From contig JAHFRW010000010.1 of NCBI GenBank assembly GCA_023266055.1, forward strand, positions 1-64,000: 64,000 nt of DNA, written 5' to 3'. The DNA is from Gammaproteobacteria bacterium (GTDB lineage Bacteria; Pseudomonadota; Gammaproteobacteria; Ga0077554; Ga007554). A model generated the notes under the pieces. It was not told the DNA's origin. It did no database searches and saw only the letters and a list, made by a program, of their open reading frames with translations. Below are positions 47,866-60,146 of the stretch, in pieces. Each line of letters starts with the position of its first letter. The stretch's first letter is position 1. Position numbers and translations under genes: made by a program.

Positions 47866-48612
47866 ATGACCCAGACTGCGGCGGTCATCGACACACTGAA
47901 ACACGCCCTGAAAAGCCACGGACTGACTTACGCTGACGTGGCACGCGAGCTGCGCATGAGCGAGGCCAATATCAAACGCATGTTTGCCTCCCGACGTTTT
48001 ACGCTGATGCGACTGGAGGATATTTGTCGCCTCATGCACATGGAGTTAATTGACCTGATCAATCTCCATGAGGAATCGCGTCAGCGCATTACCCGCCTCA
48101 GCCTGGAACAGGAGGAAGAATTGATACGTGATGCCAGACTTTTGTTTGTCGCCGTCAGCGTACGCAACCGATTGAGCTTCAGTGATATCATCACCCACTA
48201 CACAATATCCAGAACGGAATGCATACGCTATCTCGCCAAACTTGACCGGCTCAAAATCATCGACTTATTACCGGACAATCGCATCAAGCTGCGTATTGAC
48301 GAAAATTTCCGCTGGCTACCCAACGGCCCTATCGAACGTTTTTTTGAAACACAGATTCAAAACCAGTTTCTGAAATCGGATTTCACTTATGCGCTTGCGC
48401 AGCGCTTGTTTCAATTTGGCCTGTTAAGCGATGCCTCCATTCAGATCATGCTTAACAAGACAGAATCCCTGGCCAAGGATTTTATGGATTTACACCGCCA
48501 GGATGCGGGTTTACCCTTGGCGCAGCGGCATAATATGGGCATGATGCTGGCGCTACGCCCCTGGGAGCTGGGCGTGTTTCAGCCCTTGCGACGACATTCC
48601 GACGATATCTAA
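47866..48612 (+). CDS. XRE/Cro-like HTH transcriptional regulator
   Basis: HGLTYADVARELRMSEANIKRMFASRRFTLMRLEDICRLM. Confidence 0.85.
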   Translation: MTQTAAVIDTLKHALKSHGLTYADVARELRMSEANIKRMFASRRFTLMRLEDICRLMHMELIDLINLHEESRQRITRLSLEQEEELIRDARLLFVAVSVRNRLSFSDIITHYTISRTECIRYLAKLDRLKIIDLLPDNRIKLRIDENFRWLPNGPIERFFETQIQNQFLKSDFTYALAQRLFQFGLLSDASIQIMLNKTESLAKDFMDLHRQDAGLPLAQRHNMGMMLALRPWELGVFQPLRRHSDDI

Positions 48613-48633
48613 CGCACCGCGCACACGACACTG

Positions 48634-49230
48634 ATGACCATGCCAATTGATACCCACCTGATTACCCGAAGATCCATTGCCGAACAGATAGAAGAACTGG
48701 GGCAATTTCGCATCGCCATATTCAGGGATTGGCCCTATCTCTACGATGGCAACATGCCGTATGAGCGCGACTACCTGTCTCGCTATGCCAGGTGCGAGAG
48801 CAGCTTTGTGCTTGTGGGACGCGATGCTCATGGCATCAGGTATGCGTGTACCGCCATTCCTCTCAAGCACGAGCTTCCACAATTTCAGCAATCTTTTCTG
48901 GAACGTCAGATCCCTGTTGATAATAAATTTTATCTGGGAGAGATCATGGTACGGCGGGAACTACGCGGCCAGGGTATGGGCAGGCTTTTGATGAACAAGG
49001 CGCTGTCAACCATCGCTGAACTCAATCACCCCTCTGCCGAGGTAGTGCTTGCTACAGTAATTCGCCCCTCAACACATCCGCTTAAACCCGCTGATTATAA
49101 TGCCAGTGATCATCTCTGGACAAAATCGGGATTTGCACGAAGGGATGATCTTGTTATGACGCTTGACTGGAAAGATATTGACCAGGAGCGGGAAACTACT
49201 AAAGAGATGGTCTATTGGCTTAGAAAATAA
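48634..49230 (+). CDS. GNAT N-acetyltransferase
   Basis: LGEIMVRRELRGQGMGRLLMNKAL. Confidence 0.85.
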   Translation: MTMPIDTHLITRRSIAEQIEELGQFRIAIFRDWPYLYDGNMPYERDYLSRYARCESSFVLVGRDAHGIRYACTAIPLKHELPQFQQSFLERQIPVDNKFYLGEIMVRRELRGQGMGRLLMNKALSTIAELNHPSAEVVLATVIRPSTHPLKPADYNASDHLWTKSGFARRDDLVMTLDWKDIDQERETTKEMVYWLRK

Positions 49231-49242
49231 CTGCCCACCTTG

Positions 49243-50160
49243 TTACGCGCCTGTCCCTTGAGCATGATTCACACGTTCACTCAAATGTTGTTTGGCCCAG
49301 GCAATAAATGTTCGGGTACGGGCGGAAAGACGCCGGGATGGGGAATAGACCAGCGCGACCGGCAATGGCGCAGGCTCGTAGTTATCCAGAATAATCCGGA
49401 GCTGCCCGGTGGCAACCAGACTCTGAATTTGATATGACAGAAACAGGCTCGCGCCCAAACCATCCAGACAACCCGCAATGGCAGCATCACCATGATTGGT
49501 GGCAAGGCGAATATGGGCAAGCGCTACTTCCTGGTGGTGGGGCGAAGTGCCAAAGGTGATGTGGTTCGTCGGCATTAAACCATGCAGCTGAATAAATGGA
49601 ATGTCGGCGATATCGTCGGGCTTTTCGATTTTTGCATGTGCGTCAAGAAATGCCGGTGTTGCGCAGACACATCGACGGACGCTACCGACAGGGGTGACGA
49701 CCAGATCCATATTGCTCACCGCCCCTATTCTGACCGCAAGATCAATACCCTCTTCAATCAGATCAACCACGCGGTCTACCAATAACAACTTTACCGAGAT
49801 TTTTGGGTATTGCACAAGAAAGGCATTCACAACCGGGCTGACGTGCAGCCGCCCGAACAGTACTGGCGCGGTCACGACCAGCGTGCCTGTCGGTTCTGTG
49901 CGGCGGTCACGCAATATGTCCTCCAGCTCCGAGAGCTCGCCCAGTATGCGGCGACATGCTTCCACATAAAGCGCGCCTTCTTCCGTGATATGTACACGCC
50001 GCGTGGTACGATCAAAGAGACGCACTCCGAGAGAGTCCTCGGTGGCCGCAAGTACTCGCACTACGGTTGGCAGCGAGGTATCCAGATGGTTGGCGGCAGC
50101 GGTCAGGCTGCCATTTTCTGCAATGGCAAGCACAACCCGCATGTGTTGAAGGGTGTTCAT
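49243..50160 (-). CDS. LysR-family transcriptional regulator
   Basis: N-terminal HTH SLTAAANHLDTSLPTVVRVLAATEDSLGVRLFDRTTRRVHITEEG. Confidence 0.93.
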   Translation of the reverse strand: MNTLQHMRVVLAIAENGSLTAAANHLDTSLPTVVRVLAATEDSLGVRLFDRTTRRVHITEEGALYVEACRRILGELSELEDILRDRRTEPTGTLVVTAPVLFGRLHVSPVVNAFLVQYPKISVKLLLVDRVVDLIEEGIDLAVRIGAVSNMDLVVTPVGSVRRCVCATPAFLDAHAKIEKPDDIADIPFIQLHGLMPTNHITFGTSPHHQEVALAHIRLATNHGDAAIAGCLDGLGASLFLSYQIQSLVATGQLRIILDNYEPAPLPVALVYSPSRRLSARTRTFIAWAKQHLSERVNHAQGTGA

Positions 50161-50182
50161 GGCTCATATTAGTCCGTATTTT

Positions 50183-50216
50183 GGAATAAATATATCATAA
50201 AATGGTCATTTATTCC
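50183..50216. promoter_or_regulatory. Candidate LysR-type operator in divergent promoter
   Basis: GGAATAAAT-N16-ATTTATTCC inverted repeat. Confidence 0.55.
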
Positions 50217-50289
50217 ATATATTGAACTGTATAAGCTGTTCTTGCCCGTCATGTCGTCGGGCCAGGATCACACTTAAGGAGAGTCTCCC

Positions 50290-50676
50290 ATGAGCATTAC
50301 AAATAAAATAGCCATTATTATTCTTGCTGACCCCAAGCCGGGTACTGACGAAGCGCTAGGACGGCTGTTCAACGCACTGGTCACCGCCTATGATGCCAAG
50401 CAGCGTGGCGACCAGGTGGATGTGGTTTTTCAGGGCGCGGGTACACGCTGGACGGAGTTAATCACGCGCAAGGATCATCCCGCCCACGCGCTGTATGAGG
50501 CGGTTAAAGATAACATCGTTGGCGCCTCCTGCGGCTGTGCAGATGTGTTCGGCGCAACCAGCGCGGTCAAGGACAACGGGTTTACTCTGTTGAAAGAAGC
50601 CAACATCCCTGGCACCAGTGGTGTAGCCAGCATTGCCGGGCGTCTTGCTGATGGATATCGGATTGTGACGTTCTAA
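50290..50676 (+). CDS. DsrE-family protein
   Basis: KIAIIILADPKPGTDEALGRLFNALVTAYDAKQRGDQVDVVFQGAGTRW...GASCGCADVFG. Confidence 0.8.
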   Translation: MSITNKIAIIILADPKPGTDEALGRLFNALVTAYDAKQRGDQVDVVFQGAGTRWTELITRKDHPAHALYEAVKDNIVGASCGCADVFGATSAVKDNGFTLLKEANIPGTSGVASIAGRLADGYRIVTF

Positions 50677-50716
50677 CCCGTTTCACCTGTGTTAACGCAC
50701 GTGGCGATACTGCCAC

Positions 50717-51649
50717 GTGCGTGTTTTGGAGGACCCTATGTCAACCCCTTATCATTCAGAAGAATGCCATATACAGGCACTGGCCGGGCAGGTGCATCAG
50801 GCCGGCAGGAGTGGTGCGATGATTGCCACATCGATTATCCCCGGCGCCTGGCATTTTCTGGCGGCTCAACCCATGCTGATACTGGGCAGCTGGGACGGGC
50901 AGCGCGGTGCCTGGCCTGCGCTCGTGATGGGTGCACCCGGCTTTGTCAGAACGGTGGATGGCACGCAGGTTTTTTTGGATATGACCACCGCCTGTGCCGA
51001 CCCGGACGATCCGCTGTGGGATAACCTGCAGCGTAACGGCCTGATCAGCCTATTGGCCATAGAGCTCGCAACACGCCGCCGGCTGCGCATTAACGGGCAT
51101 GTGGCCGCGTTGCCAAACATCTCTCTGGCACATAGCGCCTTCGAAATGAAGGTTGATCAGGCGTATCCAAATTGTCCCCGATATATTCAGCGCCGCACGC
51201 TGCACATGGATGATCTTGCCTCTGCAATGAGTCCGGCGCATCAAAGCGTATCACTCAATGATGAGCAGGCGCGGTTGATCACCGCCGCCGACACCTGTTT
51301 TGTTGCCAGCGTCCACCCCGATCACGGCACGGATGTATCGCACCGGGGTGGAAAGCCTGGATTTGTCGAGATTGAATCGACTGACTGCCTGCGCATTCCG
51401 GATTATCCGGGCAACGGCATGTTCAATACCTTGGGAAATATCCACGCTACCGGTTTTGCGGGGCTGTTGTTCGTCGACTTCACCGCGGGTCGGCAATTAC
51501 AGATTATGGGTGATGCATCCATCGACTGGAATACCAATAACACCGACATACAGCGGTTCTGGTCGCTGAAAATCCGACAGGTGCGTGAATCATCATTACC
51601 CCTGGGAGTGCGCTGGGAGTTCGTCGATGCATCGCCATTTAACCTGTAG
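50717..51649 (+). CDS. Pyridoxamine 5'-phosphate oxidase-related FMN-binding protein
   Basis: TCFVASVHPDHGTDVSHRGGKPGFVEI...DYPGNGMFNTLGNI. Confidence 0.8.
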   Translation: MRVLEDPMSTPYHSEECHIQALAGQVHQAGRSGAMIATSIIPGAWHFLAAQPMLILGSWDGQRGAWPALVMGAPGFVRTVDGTQVFLDMTTACADPDDPLWDNLQRNGLISLLAIELATRRRLRINGHVAALPNISLAHSAFEMKVDQAYPNCPRYIQRRTLHMDDLASAMSPAHQSVSLNDEQARLITAADTCFVASVHPDHGTDVSHRGGKPGFVEIESTDCLRIPDYPGNGMFNTLGNIHATGFAGLLFVDFTAGRQLQIMGDASIDWNTNNTDIQRFWSLKIRQVRESSLPLGVRWEFVDASPFNL

Positions 51650-51713
51650 ATATACGTTTAGCCTTGAATCCGGCCTTTAAACACCGTATAAAGGGAGATA
51701 ACAGGAGGCTCCC

Positions 51714-52595
51714 ATGTCCATCGAACGTACCATTACCGGCGTTTACCGTGGCGCACCGTTTCACTGGGTGGGCGATGGCTTTCGCGTCAGCAACTACTTT
51801 CAGTCCGGCAATAATTTTGGGCGTAAAATCAGCCCATTTCTGTTATTGGACTATCATGCACCCTTTCATTATGCGCCAACGGATAATCAGAAACGTGGTG
51901 TTGGCCCACATCCACATCGCGGTTTCGAAACTGTAACACTGGCATTTGCCGGCAGCGTTACGCATCACGACAGTGCGGGCAACGGCGGTATTATTGACGC
52001 CGGTGACGTGCAGTGGATGACCGCCGGGAAAGGTATTCTGCATCGTGAATATCATGAAAAAAACTTTGCGCGCTCGGGCGGAACACTGCACGCGATACAA
52101 CTGTGGGTGAACCTTCCCAGGGCACACAAAATGGACGAGCCGCATTATCAGGGCATCGTTGCCGCACACATGGGGCACGTCGAATTACCCGATAACAGCG
52201 GTTATGTGCGCATTATTGCCGGAAAATACCAGGGCACCAAAGGCCCGGCCAGGACGTACACGCCGATAAATCTGTTTGACATTCATATGCAACCCGGCGG
52301 CCATGCCCACTTTTCATTTCCGGCACATGAAAATACCATGATGCTGGTGATGAGCGGCGCTGTCACCATTAACAACACCACGTCCGCCACCGCCGCTGAC
52401 TTCGTGCTGTTTGATAACACAGGGGAAAACATCACGATTAACGCGCAATCCGTTGCACATCTGGTACTATTGAACGGTGAGCCGATCCATGAGCCCTTCG
52501 TGCAATATGGCCCCTTCGTGATGACCACAGAGCAGGAAATCCGCACAGCGATTGATGATTTTAACAGCGGCGCCTTCGGCAACCTGGAAAATTAG
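51714..52595 (+). CDS. Pirin-family protein
   Basis: SPFLLLDYHAP...GVGPHPHRGFETVTLAFAGSVTHHDSAGNGGIIDAGDVQWMTAGKGILHREYHEK. Confidence 0.95.
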   Translation: MSIERTITGVYRGAPFHWVGDGFRVSNYFQSGNNFGRKISPFLLLDYHAPFHYAPTDNQKRGVGPHPHRGFETVTLAFAGSVTHHDSAGNGGIIDAGDVQWMTAGKGILHREYHEKNFARSGGTLHAIQLWVNLPRAHKMDEPHYQGIVAAHMGHVELPDNSGYVRIIAGKYQGTKGPARTYTPINLFDIHMQPGGHAHFSFPAHENTMMLVMSGAVTINNTTSATAADFVLFDNTGENITINAQSVAHLVLLNGEPIHEPFVQYGPFVMTTEQEIRTAIDDFNSGAFGNLEN

Positions 52596-52632
52596 ATTCA
52601 TGGCAAAGCAAATACTAGCGGAACGATAACCC

Positions 52633-53130
52633 TTGGGAATCACGTTCGACATTCATGCCCTCCCGCCCACATCCGCTGAAATTGTCACGGTGCGTGAGCA
52701 GATTCTACGTGACAAAACTGCACTTGAACGTGAGGACTGGAAAGTTTTCGCATTGATTATGGTGGTGTTTGTATCCAGCATGGTGATTGCACTGGTGGGG
52801 GGACGTGCCATTCTGAAAGACCAGACCAGCCCGACACTGGTCACCGCCATTGTGTATGGCTTTCCCTATGGCATGATCGTTGTCTTTGGTATTTCAATTA
52901 CCTTTCGCCACAGGAAAATCGAGGTGCCGAAAAAAACCATGGTGATGGCCCTTGCCGCGCTGGAAAATATTACGCCCGAAGACCTTGCCACCGTGATCAC
53001 ATGGAAACAACAAGAGACTGCGATTGCGCACTATCACTCAAACGTCATTGCGCAGGGGCGTGAGCTGGTGCGTGGTGAGCTGGACGCAATGCGGCAACAC
53101 CTGCCCGTTGCACATACCACCGACGATTAA
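52633..53130 (+). CDS. Hypothetical membrane protein (two TM)
   Basis: ORF with two hydrophobic segments; Met at 52633 may not be the true start. Confidence 0.6.
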   Translation: MGITFDIHALPPTSAEIVTVREQILRDKTALEREDWKVFALIMVVFVSSMVIALVGGRAILKDQTSPTLVTAIVYGFPYGMIVVFGISITFRHRKIEVPKKTMVMALAALENITPEDLATVITWKQQETAIAHYHSNVIAQGRELVRGELDAMRQHLPVAHTTDD

Positions 53131-53134
53131 CCGA

Positions 53135-56100
53135 TTACAGCAACACCCGCTCAACACCACCCAATTGCGTTTTCTCGACAAATTTCTGCTGCCAGCTTTC
53201 GCCTAATAATTTATTGGCCAATTCCACCACGATGTAATCCGTCTGCATGCCCGTGTCACCCACGTAGCGCGACAACCCCTGCTGGCAGGCCGGGCAAGAG
53301 GTGAGCATTTTGACCTCATTGTGCTCCACCGTCTCCGCACCCGTGAGTGCTTTGATGCCTTTGTGCAGCTCTTCCTGTTTACGGAAACGCACCTGGGCAG
53401 CAATATCAGGACGCGCCGTGGCAAAAGTACCCGCCTCGCCACAGCAACGATCAGAAAGCTGCACACCTTGTCCCATCAGCGTCGAGGCCACGCTAATGGG
53501 ATTATGGGTTTTCATGGGGGTATGGCAGGGGTCGTGATAAATGTACTTTACACCCGATACACCGCTCAAACTTACGCCTTTTTCCATCAGGTATTCATGG
53601 ATATCAAGCAAGCGACAACCGGGGAAAATGGCATCGAATTCATATTTCAAAAGCTGATCCATGCACGTACCACAGGATACGATAACAGTTTTAATATCCA
53701 TATATGCCAGAGTATTGGCCATGCGATGAAACAGCACGCGATTTTCGGTGCTGATCTGGCGCCCCTTGGCTTCATCACCACTCGAAGACTGTGGATAACC
53801 GCAACATAGATAACCCGGCGGTAGCACGATTTGTGCGCCAACCTCATAAAGCATGGCCAGTGTTGCAAGGCCGATCTGGCTGAATAACCGCTCCGAGCCA
53901 CAACCGGGGAAATAAAATACGGCATCCGAGGTTTCGCTGACCTTCGCAGGGTCACGCAAGATCGGGATAACATTTTTATCTTCAATGCCAATCAGTGCAC
54001 GCGTGGTCTTGGTTGGCAGGCCACCCGGCATGGGTTTTTTCATGAACTGGATGATTTGCGTCTTGATGGCAGGCTTGCCGGTCGTTGCTGCCGGAGGCTG
54101 ATCCTTCTTGCCGAGCAAACCAAAACGTTTGGCGATATGATGCGCGGCACGTTGACCGGCATAACCCCATTTAATCATGGTGCTACGCATGAGCTTTATC
54201 GTCGCAGGATCCGTGACATTCAGAAACGCCATTGCCGCGGTGGTGCTGGGGCTGGCATGACGTTGACCACGGTCTTTCAGAATACGGCGCATACGCACGG
54301 TAACGTCACCAAAGTCTATGTTTACCGGGCAGGGGTTCAGACACTTATGGCACACGGTACAATGGTCGGCAACATCGTTCATTTCATCAAAGTGCCGGAT
54401 CGAAATACCACGCCGGGTTTGCTCTTCATAAAGAAATGCTTCAATGATCAGCCCCGTGGCGAGAATCTTGTTACGCGGCGAATAAAACAGATTGGCACGC
54501 GGCACGTGGGTATTGCACACTGGTTTACATTTACCGCAACGCAAACAATGACGAATGTCATCATTAAGCGCACCGAGTTCACTTTGCTCCAGAATCAGAG
54601 CTTCCTGCTGCACCAAACGTAATGATGGTGTGTAGGCATTCTGCAGTCCGGAGTCGATCATCAATTTTCCACGATTGAAACGGCCTTCGGGATCAACTTT
54701 TTTCTTGTACCCTGCAAACGCCTGCATTGCTGCGGGTTCCATGTAACGAATCTTGGTGATACCGATACCGTGTTCGCCCGAGATTACGCCGCCCAGCACG
54801 GTCGCCAGTGCCATGACGCGATCAACAATGCGGTCTGCCTCCTGCATCATTTCATAATCGTTGGAATTGACGGGGATGTTGGTGTGAACGTTACCGTCAC
54901 CTGCATGCATATGAGTGGCAACGAATAACCGACTGGAACGAATATGCGCATGAATTTCATCAAACCGCTGATGCAGTTTCTCCAACTCACGTCCGGCAAA
55001 TATCGCCTTGAGTGATCGCTCGACCTGATTACGGTAAGAGATACGCAAATCGCGCCGCTGCAGCAACACAAACAGGGTGTCGCCTTCCTGCACTTTGGCT
55101 TTCACCGTATCATTGAGCAAGTGCATACAAGACACTATTGGACTGTCAAGCTGTTGCAGAATTTCACGCCATTGCTGTTGGATTTTCAACAAATAATCCT
55201 GGGCGGCCGCCACTTTATTGGCGAGAATAACCTCGCTTTCCGTATCGGATGCATAGTCAGCGCTTCGGGTAAGTTTGGCAGGGCCATCACTCCCCAGGTA
55301 ATCGAGCAATGCCGCCACCAGACGCAATTTGTTGGCCATGGATTGTTCGATGTTAATGCGTTCGATGCCTTCGGAATATTCCGCCAGACGTGGCAGTGGA
55401 ATGACCACGTCTTCGTTGATTTTGAATGCATTGGTGTGAGCAGCAATGGCCGCAGTGCGGGTGCGATCCGCCCAGAAACGGGCGCGCGCTTCAGGACTCA
55501 CCGCCACAAAGCCTTCGGCATCGCGCGCATTCGCCAGACGTACCACGTGCGAAACTGCGCGCGCCACGGCATCTTCCACATCACCCGCCACGTCGATAAT
55601 CAATACCATCTTGGGCCGTTCGCGACGGGGTGCCTTGGTGCTGTAATTTACGGCGCGCACGTAACGCTCGTCCAGATGTTCCATGCCCGCCAGCAATACA
55701 TTCGGCTGTGTATCAAGGTAGTCCTTGATTTCAACAATCGCAGGTACGGCACGGCGCAAATCAGCGCCAAAAAATTCCAGGCATACAGTGCGCATAAAAC
55801 GCGGCTCGCGGTGCAGAATAAACACGCCAGAGGTAATCAGTCCATCACAGCCTTCTTTTTGTATGCCGGGCAGTCCACCCAGAAATTTGTTGGTAACATC
55901 CTTACCCAATCCAATTTTGCGCAACTCGTGGCCAGGAATGCGCAAGGTTTCGGATTTACCCGTGGGGGTTTTGCCATCGACCTGATAATAAGTCACGCGA
56001 AATTCGGCAAATTCCACGTCATGAATCTTGCCCAGGTTGTGGTTAATCCGTTCCACTTCCAGCCATTGCGCGTCAGGCGTGACCATGCGCCACGACACCA

Positions 56101-56992
56101 GATTGTCCAGACACGTGCCCCACAGTACTGCTTTTTTTCCGCCTGCATTCATGGAAATATTGCCACCAATCGTGGAGGCATCCTGCGAGGTCGGATCAAC
56201 CGCAAATACATGGCCGGACGCGTAGGCACGCTCCGAAACGCGTTTGGTAATCACTCCGGCTTCAGCACGCACAGTGGCGACGGAATCGGGAACGCCGGGA
56301 AGGGTACGAAATTCCACCTGACCCAAACCTTCAAGTTTTTCTGTATTGATGACGGCCGTGTCGGGATGCAATGGCACCGCGCCACCTGTATATCCGGTAC
56401 CGCCACCCCGTGGGATGATCGTCAATCCCAGCTCGATGCACGCCTGCACCACGTCCGCCATTTCTGCTTCGCTGTCAGGTGCAATAACCACAAACGGGTA
56501 TTCAACGCGCCAGTCAGTCGCGTCCGTTACATGCGAAACGCGCGCCAGGCCACTGAAGTCAATGTTGTCACGCCGTGTTACTTTCGACAGGCGTTTGAGG
56601 GTTTTTTTGCGCAAATCATACTGGCTTGAAAACCAGTCCTGAAATGTTTGCACGGCCTTGTGCATGGCCTGTTCGAGCTCCAGTGCCAGCACATTATCTC
56701 CCGAACGTTCCCGAATCTGCTCAAGGCGTTGCATCAGCGTGTTGATGAGCGATGCGCGGCGCTTGGGGTTTTCCAGCAGGTCATCCTGAATGAACGGATT
56801 GCGCGATACAATCCACATATCACCCAACACTTCGAACAGTAACCGTGCCGAATGCCCGGTTCGGCGCACACCACGCAATTCGTTCAACACCTCCCACATG
56901 CGCTCACCCAGAAAGCGATTCACGATCTCGCGGTCAGAAAACGAGGTGTAGTTATAAGGAATTTCGCGAATACGTGAAGCGCTGCTACTCAT
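53135..56992 (-). CDS. FAD-linked oxidase / Fe-S oxidoreductase fusion (DUF3683, GlcD, CCG domains)
   Basis: [84 protein letters not shown]-type [13 protein letters not shown]. Confidence 0.93.
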   Translation of the reverse strand: MSSSASRIREIPYNYTSFSDREIVNRFLGERMWEVLNELRGVRRTGHSARLLFEVLGDMWIVSRNPFIQDDLLENPKRRASLINTLMQRLEQIRERSGDNVLALELEQAMHKAVQTFQDWFSSQYDLRKKTLKRLSKVTRRDNIDFSGLARVSHVTDATDWRVEYPFVVIAPDSEAEMADVVQACIELGLTIIPRGGGTGYTGGAVPLHPDTAVINTEKLEGLGQVEFRTLPGVPDSVATVRAEAGVITKRVSERAYASGHVFAVDPTSQDASTIGGNISMNAGGKKAVLWGTCLDNLVSWRMVTPDAQWLEVERINHNLGKIHDVEFAEFRVTYYQVDGKTPTGKSETLRIPGHELRKIGLGKDVTNKFLGGLPGIQKEGCDGLITSGVFILHREPRFMRTVCLEFFGADLRRAVPAIVEIKDYLDTQPNVLLAGMEHLDERYVRAVNYSTKAPRRERPKMVLIIDVAGDVEDAVARAVSHVVRLANARDAEGFVAVSPEARARFWADRTRTAAIAAHTNAFKINEDVVIPLPRLAEYSEGIERINIEQSMANKLRLVAALLDYLGSDGPAKLTRSADYASDTESEVILANKVAAAQDYLLKIQQQWREILQQLDSPIVSCMHLLNDTVKAKVQEGDTLFVLLQRRDLRISYRNQVERSLKAIFAGRELEKLHQRFDEIHAHIRSSRLFVATHMHAGDGNVHTNIPVNSNDYEMMQEADRIVDRVMALATVLGGVISGEHGIGITKIRYMEPAAMQAFAGYKKKVDPEGRFNRGKLMIDSGLQNAYTPSLRLVQQEALILEQSELGALNDDIRHCLRCGKCKPVCNTHVPRANLFYSPRNKILATGLIIEAFLYEEQTRRGISIRHFDEMNDVADHCTVCHKCLNPCPVNIDFGDVTVRMRRILKDRGQRHASPSTTAAMAFLNVTDPATIKLMRSTMIKWGYAGQRAAHHIAKRFGLLGKKDQPPAATTGKPAIKTQIIQFMKKPMPGGLPTKTTRALIGIEDKNVIPILRDPAKVSETSDAVFYFPGCGSERLFSQIGLATLAMLYEVGAQIVLPPGYLCCGYPQSSSGDEAKGRQISTENRVLFHRMANTLAYMDIKTVIVSCGTCMDQLLKYEFDAIFPGCRLLDIHEYLMEKGVSLSGVSGVKYIYHDPCHTPMKTHNPISVASTLMGQGVQLSDRCCGEAGTFATARPDIAAQVRFRKQEELHKGIKALTGAETVEHNEVKMLTSCPACQQGLSRYVGDTGMQTDYIVVELANKLLGESWQQKFVEKTQLGGVERVLL

Positions 56993-57157
56993 AAGGGGTG
57001 GCCGGTAAATGTTTAATAGGAATGCTATTTTAGCACGCTTGGGAACGGATAATTCTTGCGTGGTTTGCAGGGGATTTGAAAGCTCGCCCTGCATGGGGAA
57101 AATAACTAACACTTTCAGGCAAAAAGTTGCGAAAATAGGCGAATTGTCACCTTCCTT

Positions 57158-58363
57158 ATGTTGCTCAACGGCCATCCTGCCATGCACCCACAACACCTTA
57201 ATCTGCTTCTGGATCTACTCGCCCAACCCACGGCACCGTTCCGTGAGGAGCACATTATCGCCTGCGCTAGCCATGTACTGGAACAGGCGAATGTGCCGTA
57301 CTTTAGCGACCCTGTGGGCAACCTGATCATTGGTGCGACATCCAGAGCCCACTATCTGCGCCGTATCGGCGAGAAAAGCACCGAACCGCTAAGAGTATTT
57401 ATTGCTCACATGGATCACCCCGGTTTTCACTGCGTGGAATGGCTGTCTTCTGATCGATCACGAGGCCGTCTGAAAGTACTGTGGCACGGTGGTGCGCCAG
57501 TAAAACATCTGGCAGGCGCGGCCGTATGGCTGGCAGACCGTCATGGCTGGGCCGGGTCGGGTACACTGCGCAAGGTGACGCTGATCGCGTCTAAACGTAC
57601 CATTCACAGCGCCGAGGTGCTGCTTGATACGCCATTGAACACACCCGCCACGAGCTTGTACGGTGGTTTTCAATTTCGCGCGCCCGTGTGGCGACGCGGC
57701 AAAAAACTCTACACGAAAGCGGCCGATGATCTCGTCGGCGTGTTTGCGATCGTCGCCACTGCGCTGGAGATGTTTGGCACCGCCAAGCGCCGCGCCGCGT
57801 CCGCGCCGCCGTTTATCGGGTTACTGACGCGTGCCGAAGAAGTGGGTTTTGTCGGCGCGGTGGGTCACTTCGAACTGGGCTGGCTAAGCACAAAACATCG
57901 CCCCATCGTGTGCGTGAGCCTGGAAGCCTCGCGCACCTTGCCCGGCGCGATTGTCGGCAAAGGGCCGGTGGTACGGCTCGGTGACCGGCGCACCGTGTTT
58001 AATCCGGATGCATTGAAAGTGCTCACTGACCTCGCTGAGCACGTCTTGCCCGGCAAGCATCAGCGTCGCGTCATGGACGGCGGGGCATGTGAGGCCACCG
58101 CCGCCACTGCCTATGGCTTTCCTGCCATCGGCATTTCCGTACCGCTGGGTAATTATCACAATCAGGGCTTCGAAGGTGGGCCGGACTGCGCGCACACCGA
58201 AGGCCCGGCGCCTGAATTTGTACATCTGGATGATATTGCTGGCGAACTGGTGCTATGCCGCGCCCTGATGCAATCGAATCTGCCGTGGGGCGATGCGTGG
58301 CACAAACAGCGCCAGGCGTTGCAGAAAAACCTGCGTGGTTACCGTAAATTACTAAACCCATAA
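57158..58363 (+). CDS. M20/M28/M42-type metallopeptidase-like protein
   Basis: [45 protein letters not shown]. Confidence 0.78.
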   Translation: MLLNGHPAMHPQHLNLLLDLLAQPTAPFREEHIIACASHVLEQANVPYFSDPVGNLIIGATSRAHYLRRIGEKSTEPLRVFIAHMDHPGFHCVEWLSSDRSRGRLKVLWHGGAPVKHLAGAAVWLADRHGWAGSGTLRKVTLIASKRTIHSAEVLLDTPLNTPATSLYGGFQFRAPVWRRGKKLYTKAADDLVGVFAIVATALEMFGTAKRRAASAPPFIGLLTRAEEVGFVGAVGHFELGWLSTKHRPIVCVSLEASRTLPGAIVGKGPVVRLGDRRTVFNPDALKVLTDLAEHVLPGKHQRRVMDGGACEATAATAYGFPAIGISVPLGNYHNQGFEGGPDCAHTEGPAPEFVHLDDIAGELVLCRALMQSNLPWGDAWHKQRQALQKNLRGYRKLLNP

Positions 58364-58399
58364 AACAGTACACCACCCGTACTTGATTCAACCCCGCCA

Positions 58400-59585
58400 T
58401 ACTATGCAGCAATGAATGCCGCTAAAACAAGTCTCCATCATCAATCTGATCGTGCTCATTCCAATTCTAATTAATAAGTGACCCATTATCCAGGGCCAGG
58501 CGACAATAGATTGAACCCTGTCCCGTTGCAATTCAAAATTTCTAAGTGCGGCCTCAAGATGCGTTTCAAGTGCATCCAATGAATCAAAAACGATATTGCC
58601 AAATGACTTCTCACGCAAATCATCCCAGAGATTTTCCACGGGATTGAGTTCGGGCGAATAAGGCGGTACAACAACATGACCACGTTCTCCGGCATAACCA
58701 ATGGCACACTTCGATGCCATCCCGCACCATCCATTACCATAACAATGCGATCATCGTCGATGGCGCGCCGCCACTTCATTCAAGAAAAATTTGCATGCAC
58801 TCAGTATTTTCTGATGGAAGAATCAAGGTGTCCAGGGAGCCATCGACGACACTGACTGCCGCATAAGCGTAGGTGTATTCACGCGTTTGCATCGCCTTGC
58901 AAACAGGCCGAAGGGGGTAAGGTGCCCAACATCGCCGTGGATCAGTGAGTCGCCCAAAGCGCGCCTCATCCTGAAACATCAAACGGAGCGGGCCTTGCCC
59001 TTTGCCTTGCCAGTGTTTATCAATGTCTCGCAGGACTTCAGGAAGTTTTTTTCCATTCTTCCTGCTTCTCAACATCCGCTTTGGGATGTTTTTTATCAGG
59101 CGCTAATTTTCGCCAGCCGTGCCGGTGCAACAAATTATCACGACCCGGCGCAAAGCCAGCGCCGACGCGAATTATAGGTGGTCCCAATGGCCGTGGCGTG
59201 CCCTGATTTTTTCTCCAGTGATTGGCGAGTTTCGCTCACAATCAATATTCCCGCTTGACCCGCTTTTTCCACAAAAGGAAGTAAAAACGCTTGCTCCTGC
59301 GGGTGGGTCAAGTAAGCGCGCCCACGACCACTACCAGTCTTTTCGCGTGACGATTGCGTCGGCTCTGGCCGACTCTGCTCCTTGATAAAAGAGCGCCTTA
59401 ACTGGCAAGCCCAACCTGAAGGATACGCCTATCGCTTTTGCTGTGTTTTCCATTGAAAAACCAAAGTCTAAAGGAAATACAACCGCTTGCGCACGCCGCA
59501 GTTCATCAACCGTTTTGCCTCAAACAACTGCTTTCGCGCCGCATCAATCACTGACAATCCCGTCGCTGTTCTCGCCATCACAATC
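58400..59585 (-). pseudogene. IS630-family transposase relic with multiple frameshifts
   Basis: LRLMFQDEARFGRLTDPRRCWAPYPLRP, DDRIVMVMDGAGWH, VVPPYSPELNPVENLWDDLREK spread across frames; N-terminal HTH region also broken. Confidence 0.9.
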
Positions 59586-59728
59586 TCCTCTTGACATAAT
59601 GACTTTATTATTTAACTATTTCATTGAAATTGGAGTTTAAGGGTCATCAGCAGGATAGATACCATCCTGCGATCCATCATCAGGTGTCGATCGAAGCGAA
59701 AAGCAAATAACATCTGGGAGAGAAACTT

Positions 59729-60130
59729 ATGAAAATCACAAGGATGGACATCACAAGAAGTCTCATTCCTGCAGTTTTGGCCACAAGTTGCTTGTTGCTT
59801 TCTCAAAGCGCGTCAGCCGGGCTAACTTGGTTCAGTCGCGCAAATTGCATCAATAACGAAAGTATTTCTTGGGATTGGCCAGGAAATGACCGCTGGCTAT
59901 GGACTTATAGCTACCACTATAACTACCGCGCAGGCAGGTGGGAGCAGACACTCGCAACCGGCTGGGAAAACACCTTTCGGTCGGCGGCGGTTCATTGGGG
60001 TGAAGGATTCTCTGGGGGATATTATGTCGTAGGTGATCACTACACATGGGTCAGCGGATACGGCCTATTGTACCTCGGCAGGACGCAAACCAACAATTGC
60101 AACCTCGGATATTTCTTCCCATATTGGTGA
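59729..60130 (+). CDS. Small secreted Trp/Tyr-rich ORFan
   Basis: Signal peptide ...SQSASAG; mature LTWFSRANCINNESISWDWPGNDRWLWTYSYHYNYRAGRWEQ. Confidence 0.65.
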   Translation: MKITRMDITRSLIPAVLATSCLLLSQSASAGLTWFSRANCINNESISWDWPGNDRWLWTYSYHYNYRAGRWEQTLATGWENTFRSAAVHWGEGFSGGYYVVGDHYTWVSGYGLLYLGRTQTNNCNLGYFFPYW

Positions 60131-60146
60131 CCATGGAGTTTCTGAC

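Noticed and set aside
53321-54622. Plus-strand ORFs 53321-53809 and 54056-54622
   Set aside because: Antisense to the Fe-S oxidoreductase domain; no independent support.
55121-56629. 502-aa plus-strand ORF
   Set aside because: Fully antisense to the strongly supported FAD/Fe-S oxidoreductase; His/Arg-rich composition is typical of a shadow ORF.
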